Below, piece by piece: positions 11,861 through 22,589 of a stretch of 64,000 nucleotides of DNA. The position numbers and the translations under genes are program-made. Under the pieces are notes generated by a model. It did not search any database, was not told the DNA's origin, and was given only the letters and a program-made list of their open reading frames with translations. This stretch comes from Breviolum minutum Mf 1.05b.01 (taxonomy: Eukaryota; Sar; Dinophyceae; Suessiales; Symbiodiniaceae): assembly GCA_000507305.1 (NCBI GenBank), contig DF242485.1, positions 16,610-80,609 on the forward strand. Reading direction: 5' to 3'. Position 1 is the first letter of the stretch; each line of letters begins with the position of its first letter.

Positions 11861-12576
11861 TTTTGTGAGATGTGGCATGTATGGTGAGATGACGACATCG
11901 GAGGTAAAGATTACTACACAAGGACGACAACTTGACTTTTACATGTCGCGGCAAAAAGAATCAGTGTGAGAGCTGCAGGATTTTTTCAGGGAGGAGAGCC
12001 AAATTGATTTGAAAACGTGGAGTTGAAAGATTGGATGTAATGCGAAGAAATGTTGGCGTATGATTTCAGGGGGTAGAGTGATGAGTGGGAAACGAGGAGA
12101 TGTTAGGGGTTCTGAGAATGAATATTAAGGCTGGAAGTACACAAAAGCACAGAACTTTTTTTTAGTGGGAACGTGGAGATGCTAGGGAATCTGCGAACGG
12201 ATATTAAGGGCGGAGAACACAAGAGCAGCGAATTTTTGAAAAGATCACATATTATGATGAAATGAGTCGGTGGAGTGAATTAGGCTTTGTTTCCTTACTG
12301 TGATTGGTGGCTGCGATGCTGTGTTTCCAACTCACGCGACTTCACGTCGATATCAAATAGCAAGACAACTCCATGTCATGCAAGATTATCATATCATACC
12401 AGAAACAAGCACACACACACACACACACACACACTATTGACTCATATGTGACATTATGTGGATGTGAAACCGTTTTGTTTCAATACATATATACACAATG
12501 CATATGTGCATCAATAGAATTAACTTAGAAGACAACAACCACACAGAACTACTAGGTCTTTTGGCCAACACTTAGG
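11861..12576. other. Unique sequence upstream of the Helitron-like frame, with a CA microsatellite
   Basis: I see no coding sequence here. A (CA)n run lies at about 12411-12433. This stretch would contain any promoter or 5' leader for the plus-strand frame at 12616, but no recognised motif stands out. Confidence 0.5.
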
Positions 12577-12615
12577 GTGACAGGTGTGACGCTGTGGTCC
12601 GCTCTGCCCTTCGCC

Positions 12616-15570
12616 ATGTCGCATGTTGCGGATGCGTTCGCCAACATATGCAATTACTTGAGAAAAGAGGAAGCTGCACTCAGAGGTCTTGGGGCGTCTG
12701 ATCTTAAAGCATGTTTGCGCACAGGCGCTGGCACTAAAGGACATGCGAAAGATGCCGAGCGCTATAAACACTATAGACTTTTAAATAGAATTGAAAAGGA
12801 TCTGACGATGGAACAAAGGCAGGAAATACTTGAGTGGGAAGCAAAGCTATGTGGCAACCAACACATGGAGCAAAGTGATGCAACATCTTTTGCTCACCTT
12901 ACTGACATACTGCAGAGGCGCAAAACTGATTTACAAGAGCTTGGGAAATTATCTTTGGAAGCGTGTTTCTTAACGAACAAAAGTAACACAGACAAAGATT
13001 TGCAATTTGGTCGCAATTTTTTCAGGAGGAAATCCGATTCTTTGACTGAAGCACAGAAGGACGAACTTGCAAAGTGGGAAGCAGAGATTTGTGTGGATGT
13101 GGCTTTGCGGCCCGCTGTCGACAAAGACTATAATCGTTTGCTTGAGATTTTAGAAAAGCGCAAAACTGATTTACAAGAGCTTGGAAAGTCATCTCTGGAA
13201 GAGTGTTTCTTAACGCGCAAAAGCAACACAGACAAAGATTTAAAATTTGGTCAAAATTTCTTTCACCGAAAAGCAGCATCTTTGACCGATGCACAGAAGG
13301 AGGAACTTGCAAAGTGGGAAGCAGAGATTTGTGTGGATGTGGCTTTGCGGCCCGCTGTCGACAAAGACTATAATCGTTTGCTTGAGATTTTAGAAAAGCG
13401 CAAAACTGATTTACAAGAGCTTGGAAAGTCATCTCTGGAAGAGTGTTTCTTAACGCACAAAAGCAACACAGACAAAGATTTAAAATTTGGTCAAAATTTC
13501 TTTCACCGAAAAGCAGCATCTTTGACCGATGCACAGAAGGAGGAACTTGCAAAGTGGGAAGCAGAGATTTGTGTGGATGTGGCTTTGCGGCCCGCTGTCG
13601 ACAAAGACTATAATCGTTTGCTTGAGGTTTTAGAAAAGCGCAAAACTGATTTACAAGAGCTTGGAAAGTCATCTCTGGAAGAGTGTTTCTTAACGCACAA
13701 AAGCAACACAGACAAAGATTTAAAATTTGGTCAAAATTTCTTTCACCGAAAAGCAGCATCTTTGACCGATGCACAGAAGGAGGAACTTGCAAAGTGGGAA
13801 GCAGAGATTTGTGTGGATGTGGCTTTGCGGCCCGCTGTCGACAAAGACTATAATCGTTTGCTTGAGATTTTAGAAAAGCGCAAAACTGATTTACAAGAGC
13901 TTGGAAAGTCATCTCTGGAAGAGTGTTTCTTAACGCACAAAAGCAACACAGACAAAGATTTAAAATTTGGTCAAAATTTCTTTCACCGAAAAGCAGCATC
14001 TTTGACCGATGCACAGAAGGAGGAACTTGCAAAGTGGGAAGCAGAGATTTGTGTGGATGTGGCTTTGCGGCCCGCTGTCGACAAAGACTATAATCGTTTG
14101 CTTGAGATTTTAGAAAAGCGCAAAACTGATTTACAAGAGCTTGGAAAGTCATCTCTGGCAGAGTGTTTCTTAACGAACAAAAGTAACACAGACAAAGATT
14201 TGCAATTTGGTCGCAATTTTTTCAGGAGGAAATCCGATTCTTTGACTGAAGCACAGAAGGAAGAACTTGCAAGATGGGAAGCCGAGATTTGTGTGGATAG
14301 TGCGGCGCTGCGGCCCGTTGTCCACGCGCAATTTCGTGAAGTGGTGAAAATTCTGCAGAAGCGCAAAAATGAGTTACAACAGCTTGGAAAGTCGACTGTC
14401 GAAGCTTGCTTGCGAAGTGGTGAAGATAAGGACCTTGAGTATTGTAGGAATTTCTTACGTCGCAAGAAGGACACTTTGACTATAGCAGAACAGCAAGAGT
14501 TAACTAGTTTGGAGGAGGAAATTTGTGGCGCAATCTCGTCCGATGATTTTCATCGGTTTATTTCTATTTTACAAAGTCGTGTTGAAGAGTTAGCAGGTGT
14601 ATGCAGAAGCAATTTAGCTGGAGCATTGTCTTGTCGCAAATTCCAAAAAGACGCTGACATAAAGTTTTGCAAGGAGTTTTGGTCGCGCAATGCTGCGAAC
14701 CTAAATCAGAGTCAAAAGGAGGAAGTTGATGATTTGAGCATTGTTATTTGTTCTAACGTTCGTAGTGACGATGGGGTGCTGTCACCTGCTATCATCAAGG
14801 CAGTAAAAAGGTTTGAAGAAATTCTTGACCGCAGGCATGCAGAATTATTGGCAGTAGGTGCTTCCAGTGTCTCGAGTCTGTTTGGTCGCCACGTGAAGAA
14901 GCAAGATTCAGAATTGCGATCGTGCTATTTGTTCTTATATCGCATTTTTCCGCGCATGCCCTGTGCGGAGAAAGAACGTATTCGAGCCAAATTAAAGAAC
15001 GTTCTAGTGCAAAATTGTGTTGTGCCTCTGAAGTTAAAGTATGAGGCAAAACTGCACCAAGGTGAAACCATCTTAGGGAATGCTCTGCCTCGACCTAGGC
15101 TGCCAAAAAGTTTGCGTCAATTTTATGGTAACAGTATGGATGCAGAGGCTCGTGTGATGACCTTTTGTAATCGTGTGCACGAGGTCGATACATATATGAT
15201 GTCTTTAGAGTTCCAAGATTGTGACTATTGTCACGAAGGATGGTTTGGCACTCGTAAGCAAAAGCAGGATCTGCCAGGTGGGTTCGAAAGCGAGTGTTTC
15301 AAAAAGACTAATTTTCTCAGAGCTTTTGAACCTGAGTGGCTGGAGGCAGGTCGTCCTATTTGTGAAAACTGTTTGTTGGAAGCCAAACGCCGTGCGGCTG
15401 AAGGTTTACCAAAAGAGCCTGTGCGACTGACAGCCAAAAATTTTGCAGACCCTGGTGACCCATTACCAGAGACTGATGCCTTAACATTCTTCGAAGAAGA
15501 AATTTTGTCTCCGATCCAACATATCGTACGGATCTTCACGTTGCATGCAACCGGCCAATGTGAGTTACGT
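12616..15570 (+). CDS. Helitron-like protein, N-terminal part, with ~10 tandem 80-residue repeats; truncated by gap
   Basis: The frame is open from a GTG at 12577; the first ATG is at 12616 and starts MSHVADAFANICNYL. The body is a series of repeats of about 80 residues with the pattern RKTDLQELGKSSLEECFLT, an FF.RK segment, LT.AQK.ELAKWEAEIC and LRPAVDKDYNR. Six copies from about 12892 to 14331 are nearly identical as 240-base DNA units; the first copy and the last three are diverged. After about residue 860 comes CDYC, a second pair ICENC, then LPETDALTFFEEEILSP and a short beta-like stretch ending in GQCELR. That pattern resembles the DUF6570-type segment just before the Rep domain in Helitron Rep-helicase proteins. 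This is family knowledge plus inference: the Rep and helicase domains would lie beyond the N at 15571 and are not in this window. What follows the N does not continue the protein. Function of the repeats is unknown. Confidence 0.6.
12892..14331 (+). repeat. 240-base coding tandem repeat, six copies
   Basis: Copies begin at about 12892, 13132, 13372, 13612, 13852 and 14092. The middle four differ at only a few bases (for example gagattttag against gaggttttag at 13625), which points to recent unequal exchange or gene conversion. The first and sixth share variants such as acgaacaaaagtaacaca, so the array probably grew from the inside. Confidence 0.95.
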
Positions 15571-15571
15571 N
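15571..15571. other. Single-N assembly gap
   Basis: The N interrupts the Helitron-like frame; the sequence on the right is an AT microsatellite region with no continuation of the protein. The true gap is probably much larger than one base. Confidence 0.8.
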
Positions 15572-16417
15572 TGGTATATATTTTGTTTGAGAAAAAACAT
15601 ATTGGTAATATACATATATATATATAGTATATACATAGTTGTACGTATATGTATATTGTATATATATATATTCTTAGATACGTAACGTCGTTGGGAAGTT
15701 TCATTGTTTAGAAGTTTCGACCTCAAAAAGCAGAGACCTAGCTTTTTTTCTCTTGTGGGAAGGTGTAGTTCTACTCATGTCAAAACACATCCAGTTTTGT
15801 GAGAGACACCCTCTGACACACCCATACCATTGAAGAACACGAGGTTTTAGACCCATGGATATTGCAGGATACATTCCAGTTTTATTCACTGATTAGTGGT
15901 TGTAGACATCATGTTCTCTTTTCGAAATCATCTTTAAATTGTGCTTCAAAGCAAAGACTCTACCGAGGCCTATAGCAAGTCACCACTGGATCCTTACCCA
16001 AAAATAAACGGATCTGATTTTAGCCGCCCACTCTACTACCGTTTCAACGTCTTCTTCAAAGGAAGGAAGGACATAAAAAACAACTATTGAGTTCACCCTG
16101 GAAAAACAAAAGTCACTACATGATTCCAGGCACTACTCCCCTGGAAAATTAACGTTTTGAACCCAAAGTCATGGAGGTGGATGGTTCCAATGATTTTTCT
16201 TTTCAATAAGCAGGGATTTTTTAGGTTCAAAATGTGAATTTTCCATGGGGCTTTTCGTGACGGGATGGGAATCCCCGAAAAAAAGGTATCCAAGTCCCAC
16301 TACTTCAGCAGGTTAGTCTTGTCGTCAAATTAGATGATCTTCCCCTATAGCAAGGCCTTTTTTCGGGGGATGATGGTGGTTCATAATTTTCTTGAAATAA
16401 GGCTGAATTGAATCAAC

Positions 16418-16503
<86 letters not shown>

Positions 16504-17856
16504 CTCAACAATCCCTTATTAAGGCCTTATTTTATTTACCATCATCGTCCCTTAAGAACCCATTACATATTGAAACCTTATTTCTTAGGGGAAACATGGC
16601 ATTTGGCGGGCTACCCTTAAATTCCCATGAAAACTAACGGCTGGAAACGCTAAATGTTGGTGGTTTTAACCTCCTTTTCCAAGGGGATGTCCCTTCAGGC
16701 TCCACCCGTTCGTTTTCATGGCAGGAAATGCTTTGGGGGATGCCACCCCAAGGCACCTTTCCCCAACAAATGAGACCCTAATGAGGCCGAAAAAAATGGT
16801 CAATGGTGGGTTAATACTATGTTTATAATCCCTTAATAAGGCCTTATCTTACGGGATCAGGGGATGATAGTGGTGCAAAGAATCCCTTTAGATAACAGTT
16901 TCACACGTGGCATTGGGGGGAAAAGGCCCCTTAAATTCCCATGAAAACTGGGTCGTTTTTCATCGCCGATCCCCGGAAAACAACTAATTACACCCTGGAA
17001 GATGAACAGCTGGAACCTACAAATTACCCATTTAGAAAGGAAAATGATCTGAACCAAACCTCCATTGCGTTCCATGTTGCAGCAGTTAATCTTCCAGGGG
17101 TGTAATTTTCATGAGATCTCTTCGGCCCGTTAAACGACCTTCTTCAACTTGGCTTCATCCTCCAAGGCTAAGACCGCAGCTTCGCTGACCTCGCTGGCTC
17201 TTGGCTTGCTAACACAGAGTTCGTCGCACCGACATTTCGGGGGTCGGTTTTTTTTTGGGGGCAAAACAAAAAACGGGGGGGGCAGAAAAATCTCCAAAGA
17301 AAGAAGGAGATGGTGAAAACAAGTGGAGTTTAGGAGGTTTTTTTCAAATGAAAAGTTGGTGGTGGCTAATATATGTGTTGTTCATTCATTCCTTTTTGAG
17401 TTTTGAGCAGTTCGAAATACAAAATATCCAGAAATTAATCTGGTAGTTATCAAATACAAATAGATGTGGCTTCAAGACTCATTTGTGTTGTTGTTTCACG
17501 AGCATTAATTCACTATTACATCACGTACTTGGAAAGTCACGCTTTATAAACCTGAGTTCTCCCAAACACCACCCGGAAAGGCACTAGTAATAAGGAAATA
17601 GATCAACCAGCAGCAATTGATCAATCAATCAAGTGGCTACCAAACAACAGAAAGGTCAAAATAAAACTTCACCAAAACAGACAACCTCGCTGCAAAAACT
17701 CAGCTGGCCATTTGCCATATGAATTTGTAAGCCCATGTGACCATGTCGACATGTGCAGCTAAGAAAAACTACCAAACCTCTTCCAATCTCATCACAAAAT
17801 TTCCCAGCTTCAATCGACTCATCCTATTTGACCCTGATCTTTTTTACAGCTTCAAC
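15572..17856. other. Gene-poor stretch with AT and CAT microsatellites and short inverted elements
   Basis: 15600-15680 is AT-rich with TATATA runs. Element-like ends tacaccctggaaga... and ...cttccaggggtgtaa frame about 16990-17105, as in the miniature families listed below; a weaker pair is near 16090-16150. I see no convincing exon. Confidence 0.5.
16413..16502. repeat. (CAT)n microsatellite, about 30 units
   Basis: An uninterrupted catcatcat run. It encodes an artefactual poly-serine frame. Confidence 0.98.
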
Positions 17857-19290
17857 AAAACTGAGCTATTGCTTGCTTCCACGAGACCCACTTCTGTTGT
17901 GCTTCTTTGGCTGCTTCCTCAATTTATTCCAAGCCGGAAGGATGCAAGCGTCACAACTGAGTCGGTTGAGTTCCAGATTTCCCGAACTCAAAAAATGGAA
18001 TCATCCTTTCTGGTGACTGTGAGGGGGTATATAGTTGCAAGATCTATCCCTATAGGAAATCCAACATAGATATATACTGGCATAAACTACCGCATAAACT
18101 ACCAACAACCCGAAATTCGTTGTTAAGCCCCCCAAAAAGAGTAGAAATTTACGTTTCTTAGGTGATGATTCATTTCCGAAATGATCTCCTGAAACTTTCA
18201 CCGCCTGAAACTGCCGACTCGTTTCCTTAGTTTTACCAAAACCCTGGCAGCTGTCCAACCGAGACCGACGAGACCGAATCGAACGGAGTTCATACCTTTC
18301 TAAAAGGTGCCTTTCGGTAAATCGATCAGGTGCCAAGTTGGTGACCCTATCTTCACCAAACATTTCGTTGGTACCTAAAATGAAGGAATCCTCACCGTGA
18401 TATAAGCTGTTTGGATACGGCTTATGGACACGGGAAAACCCGCCCCCAAAATAGCCTGAAATGAGGTTCAGTACCTCCATTTTAGGTTCCTGAAATTCTT
18501 GCTGATATCTCCACAAAGGACAGGCAGGTGTTTTTCTGTATTTCCTCTCTGATTGCACCAACTTTTCCATGTTCCTGAATCGTTAAAGACCATAGTTTGG
18601 GATGCGTTTTACCCAGCCATGCTGCTGCACTCGTGGCAAATGAAGGTTTAACGGGATGGGATCCAAAACTTAAAGCTCTTACGAAAGTATCATGTCATCC
18701 TGGTGGTTTTTTCTCCAATCCTCGGAGTGGCAACTCGCATACTAAACATATACATAGGGAAAATGGTGGTACCCTTTGGGATGGAAAACCCTCAACCATC
18801 AACCCCGTTAATACACCTTTATATCACGTGAGTATTTATTGGGGTAATATCCCCTTTTGTTAACCGGCTCCAACAGGGAGTTTCAACAGCGGGCCGGGGC
18901 CCTCCATCCCAAGGGTACCAGCATTTTTCCCTGACATCTACACCCTGGAAAATGTTCACGAATTCCGCCTGAAAAAAAGTGGGACTTCGAAGACGACTTG
19001 ACTACTTTCCTTTTGAATTTTGGGCACCTCTTTAGAGGACATTCCTTCATTTTCGGGAGGGTGTAGTTCATTGAGAGTCGCATTCCTTTCAAAGACTCAC
19101 CCATCTATCTCCCATCTCCAAAAACTGGAGAAAAAAAACCTTGAAGAAAACCATGCAACACAAATACCTTGACTGACAGCCCCGATACCATCAAACTTGA
19201 ACTTTTTTGACACCTATCCCACGCGTGAGTCGACCCTACCTCCATCTCTGCGAGGCCTTCCTTCACAGCTTTCTTCACCCCATGTTGTAC
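17857..19290 (-). CDS. Three short exons of an unrecognised gene
   Basis: 19290-19240 is a 51-base exon between a CAG acceptor and a GAG/GTAGGG donor, reading VQHGVKKAVKEGLAEME. 18574-18490 follows a TTCAG acceptor and reads HGKVGAIREEIQKNTCLSF, then VEISARIS; its best donor is G/GA, a non-standard type known from dinoflagellates. 17917-17857 reads EAAKEAQQKWVSWKQAIAQ. The first and third pieces are Lys/Glu/Ala-rich and probably helical. I could not join all phases, so they may be part of one gene or of two; no domain is recognised. Confidence 0.4.
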
Positions 19291-19778
19291 CTGAGGCAAA
19301 GTAGGTTATTTACGTCCCTTAGGTAGGTGAAATCAACCAACGTACTAGCGATCGTTACGATCACTTCCATGGGTCCATCCAAGTAGTCATTTAGAGATTA
19401 AGGTCATTGAGGCGGATGAATCAAAAGTTGGTGAATCATATTTGGAGGATCATCCCAGTTACCCTCCCTGAAACCATAAGGGGATCCCTATTTCCCCCCC
19501 ATTTCGAACCCGGAAACTGCCGGCCTGCGATTGGACTTCTCCGCCGGCCGCCTTGATGAGCCTCGGGGAGTTTTTGGGGATGCAGCGAGGAGTTGAGCAC
19601 CGAAAGGCACGAAACACGCCCTCTTACTGGTCCATTATACTCTCGTTGGTGGTTTCAACCCACCTAAAAAAAGAGGAACCTTTATTAAGTAATGATCAAC
19701 TATACTGGTTAATTGATGTTATTGGTGGTTTGGCTTGGTCATCCCAGACTTGGATTTGCTTAATCAGCTGATGGTTGA

Positions 19779-19895
19779 TAGGGTGGTTTGGGGCCCGGTG
19801 CTTTGGATTCTGATCCGGGATCCCGTTATGAAAGGGACTGTTACTTAAAAGCACCCCGAGTCGAATCCCAACCACCAAAACACCAATTTACCATC
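19779..19895. mobile_element. Miniature inverted-repeat element, GGTTTGGGGC.CxGTG family
   Basis: It starts ggtttggggcccggtgcttt, has ggatcccgttatgaaaggga in the middle and ends with gtcgaatcccaaccaccaaa. The ends are partial reverse complements. Relatives occur at 37641-37765, 52137-52245 and, partly, 49998-50090. Confidence 0.6.
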
Positions 19896-20255
19896 AACCA
19901 TTCCTAAGCTTCCAAAAAATTCGCTGAGAAATTTTTGCCACAAAAGAAAAGGACATGAATCATCTTCCAAACAAGAAGTTTGAATCCAAGTTGAATTAAG
20001 CTACCTGGAACCTCACCTTTCGCCGATCATATTTTCCAAAAATCTGAGGTGAAGATCCAAATGAACCAAATGTGAACCATGCTTTGGAGGATCATCCCAG
20101 TTATTCAGTGGTTAGTAGCCCCCATGCAGAAGCCATTAAGTCTAGTTGGAAGGGGAATCCAACCCCAATAATCTTTCTCACGAAGAGGCAGCCGATGCCT
20201 ATTCTCCCTTTCTGGATGTAGCCACTGAACAGCACGATGTTCGATACACACAAAT

Positions 20256-20345
20256 CATAGAATCCATGGGACTGGTATATTTACCCACATTTACCACAAA
20301 AATCCATCAAGCGTAGGTAAATATACCAGTTACATGGATTCTATG
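20256..20345. mobile_element. Miniature inverted-repeat element with 30-base arms
   Basis: Bases 20256-20285 and 20316-20345 are reverse complements at 28 of 30 positions (catagaatccatg... and ...catggattctatg), with a 30-base spacer. I see no second copy in the window. Confidence 0.8.
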
Positions 20346-20408
20346 GGCCATAATCTCTGAATCCTGGACATGTTGAAAAAAAAACATTAAAAAGATTGCA
20401 GTACCTCA

Positions 20409-20523
20409 CACTCCCTGAAACTAACAGTTCGCACCTGAAAATAGGCCTAAACGCTCAAAGGAAACTAATTAGTCTACCAACCATGCATTTTCAGGTGTAA
20501 ACTCGCTGTTGGTTTCAAGGAGG
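20409..20523. mobile_element. Miniature inverted-repeat element, family CTCCCTGAAACTAACAG
   Basis: The left end is cactccctgaaactaacag, the middle has cctgaaaataggcctaaacg and aaaggaaac, and the right end is tgttggtttcaaggagg. Other copies of this family are listed at 21353, 25636, 26849, 31415, 37789 and 54140. Confidence 0.8.
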
Positions 20524-21352
20524 CTAACTGGGATGATCATATTCACCAACTCTTGATTCATCCGCCTCAATACCCTTAATCTCTAAATGACTACCCCAAA
20601 TCTGATGTTGTCGTTTCGTGAGTCGGTCGTCTTGGGATTCAGGTCCCCCTGACGGGTTGTCCACCTGGCAAATTGGGTCCCTTGATCTACCGGATTCGAT
20701 GACAGGATGTTAAGCATTCCAAAACCAAGGCAAACTACAAAGTGACCATGAGGTGAACATAGATGTGTAATCAAATACGGTGCATATACATATATATATA
20801 CACTGTATATAATCTAACTATACACATAAACTTGAATCATAGTGTATATAATATATACATCCAAATTGTGAAATATAAACATCATATCCATAAATGATGA
20901 ATATCTGTCAACATTCAACAAGACATAAATTTCGTTTTTTTCAACGATTCCAAACTAAGATACTTTCTCTTCACCGAATCGTTTAAAGCTGTCAGAGGCA
21001 GTCTGCAAGGAAAACCCTATGTTTTTTGCCAAGAAATCAAGCCGGGGAGACACGGGAAAATCCAGTTGATGAGTTCAACTGATGTGAAAAACATAATATA
21101 TGCAAGTCAAATAGGATCATTCAACCCTAAGAATCTGTTGTGCAAATTTAAAAACAAAAGTCAACCACCACTTAAAGAAATCATCTATTTTTCCCAAAGC
21201 CTTTCTAGTAAAGATTCTCTTTGCCTTGTATTTTGATGGTATTTCACCTCAAAAAACATGAGTCATATATCTCTGGTGATTGCAATCCAAAGCTCGTAAA
21301 TCCAGGAACAAAAATCCCACACACCAAACATTCACTCCTGAACCAAGTCTAA

Positions 21353-21477
21353 TACACTCCCTGAAACTAACAGCAAACGCCCTGAAAATAGGCCTAAACG
21401 CCCCAAAAGGAAACGAGAAAGTATTCCTTTGCCATCCATTTTCATTTGCGAACTTGCTGTTAGTTTTTTCGGAGGGT
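21353..21477. mobile_element. Miniature inverted-repeat element, family CTCCCTGAAACTAACAG
   Basis: tacactccctgaaactaaca at the left, cctgaaaataggcctaaacg inside and tgctgttagttttttcggag at the right. It is highly similar to the copy at 20409. Confidence 0.85.
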
Positions 21478-21659
21478 CATTCTTGTTGTGGAAAATCATC
21501 CGTTTTTCAGGATGCCTAGCACCACCCTTAAGGCAAACCTACGGTTTGACCAACGGGAAAAAACCCAAAACCAGCTCCCAGCTCCCAGAAAAACCTCACC
21601 TCAATGGAATTGGAGCCGGCTTTTATAGGCACCTTTTTTCGGCAAATCTGCGGAAGGAT

Positions 21660-21775
21660 CTCGCAGGAAGTTAGGATCAATGGGTTGTAACAGCTGTAAC
21701 CTCCTTATAAATGGGGTATATTGAGGTTATAATCCAGTTATATACATTTATATACTAACCTTTTTACTAACTTCT
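21660..21775. repeat. Dispersed repeat, TATAAATGGGGTATATTGxGGTTATAA family
   Basis: Contains gttaggatcaatgggtt, ataaatggggtatattgagg and ctaacctttttactaacttc. Related pieces are at 26035-26165, 28440-28500, 28920-29050 and 63750-63870, in both orientations. Confidence 0.7.
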
Positions 21776-21890
21776 GATTTCCAAACAAAAATCCCACCCC
21801 GAAAATTCCCGTACCGTTTTTTTTTTTGTTCGGCTATTTTGGCCCTAAAAAAGAACCTAAAAGCTGAAAATGATGTGTAGCGAACATCAG

Positions 21891-22581
21891 AAAATGTTGT
21901 GCCACTTGAGAAGTTAATACCGTATACAAGTGTAATTGGAATTGAAGGTCCAGGAGATATTTCCTCTGTTCAAGCACTTCTTCCAGTCGGTAGGTTGGGT
22001 CGTTCTAAGACTTTTTTGGGGGTCAGGGGAAGTGCTGAAGAAACTTCTTGTGCCCATCACCCAAAAAAGATTGGAACATCCTGGCATATCCAGGTCTGTT
22101 TGAAACGTGAAACGTTTCTTGTACTCAGAGGTTTTTGGTTAGTTCTGCCACCAACAAACAAAAAACGCGACTCGAAGTCTCGCAGATTCGGCTTCTTGAG
22201 AACAAACAGATGCATCAATTGAGGATGTTGGATGATCTTGGTATTTGATATGCTGGTACTCTAAACAACCATTTTCTTATTGTTTGTTTTAACTGGATGA
22301 TTCTAAATCTTCACTTGGGAAATAAGTGTTTCACCTCGCTTGGGTTCATTTGGGATATTTTTTTTCAAGGAATGCAGCAGTGCACTAGGTTGGACCACTG
22401 CAAGTTTGTTTTTTGGCAGGGTGTGTGGGGCCCTTTCACATGGGGGAAGGAGATCTCATGGAGTTCTAAATAAAGATTCCAAAACCCTGGCAGAGGAGTT
22501 TGCTGAGGGGTGGTGTTTTTTTTGTTGGCGATGTTGACCCTTGCAATCCGCTACTACCAACGAAAGTGCTGAGGATTCAAG
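21891..22581 (+). CDS. Plus-strand gene fragment, five to six exons in consistent phase, unknown function
   Basis: The exons are 21891-21989 (VPLEKLIPYTSVIGIEG, then DISSVQALLPV), 22027-22093 (EVLKKLLVPITQKRLEHPG), 22131-22240 (TRLEVSQIRLLENKQMHQL), 22370-22388 (MQQCT), 22420-22509 (VCGALSHGGRRSHGV, then NKDSKTLAEEFAEG), and possibly 22567-22581 (AEDS). Each has an AG acceptor and a GT donor, and the phases 1, 2, 1, 2, 2 carry the frame across every join, which is unlikely by chance. Introns are 37-129 bases. The product looks soluble and is basic in the middle. I recognise no domain. Both ends are missing; the upstream exons must lie in the repeat-rich stretch before 21891. Confidence 0.6.
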
Positions 22582-22589
22582 GTGTGAAC

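Larger units (their letters stand above)
19300..21880. other. Gene-poor stretch rich in miniature inverted-repeat elements
   Basis: The stretch contains copies of several short element families at 19650-19680, 19779-19895, 20256-20345, 20409-20523, 21353-21477 and 21660-21775, and AT-rich DNA at 20770-20880. Two or three short frames (for example near 21510-21610, plus) could be exons but have no support beyond being open. Confidence 0.5.

Noticed and set aside
13022-14152. 376-codon minus-strand frame inside the 240-base repeat array
   Set aside because: It is the antisense of the Helitron-like repeats; the sense strand has protein-like heptads and continues into non-repetitive coding sequence.
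16408-16620. Poly-serine ORF
   Set aside because: Translation of the CAT microsatellite.
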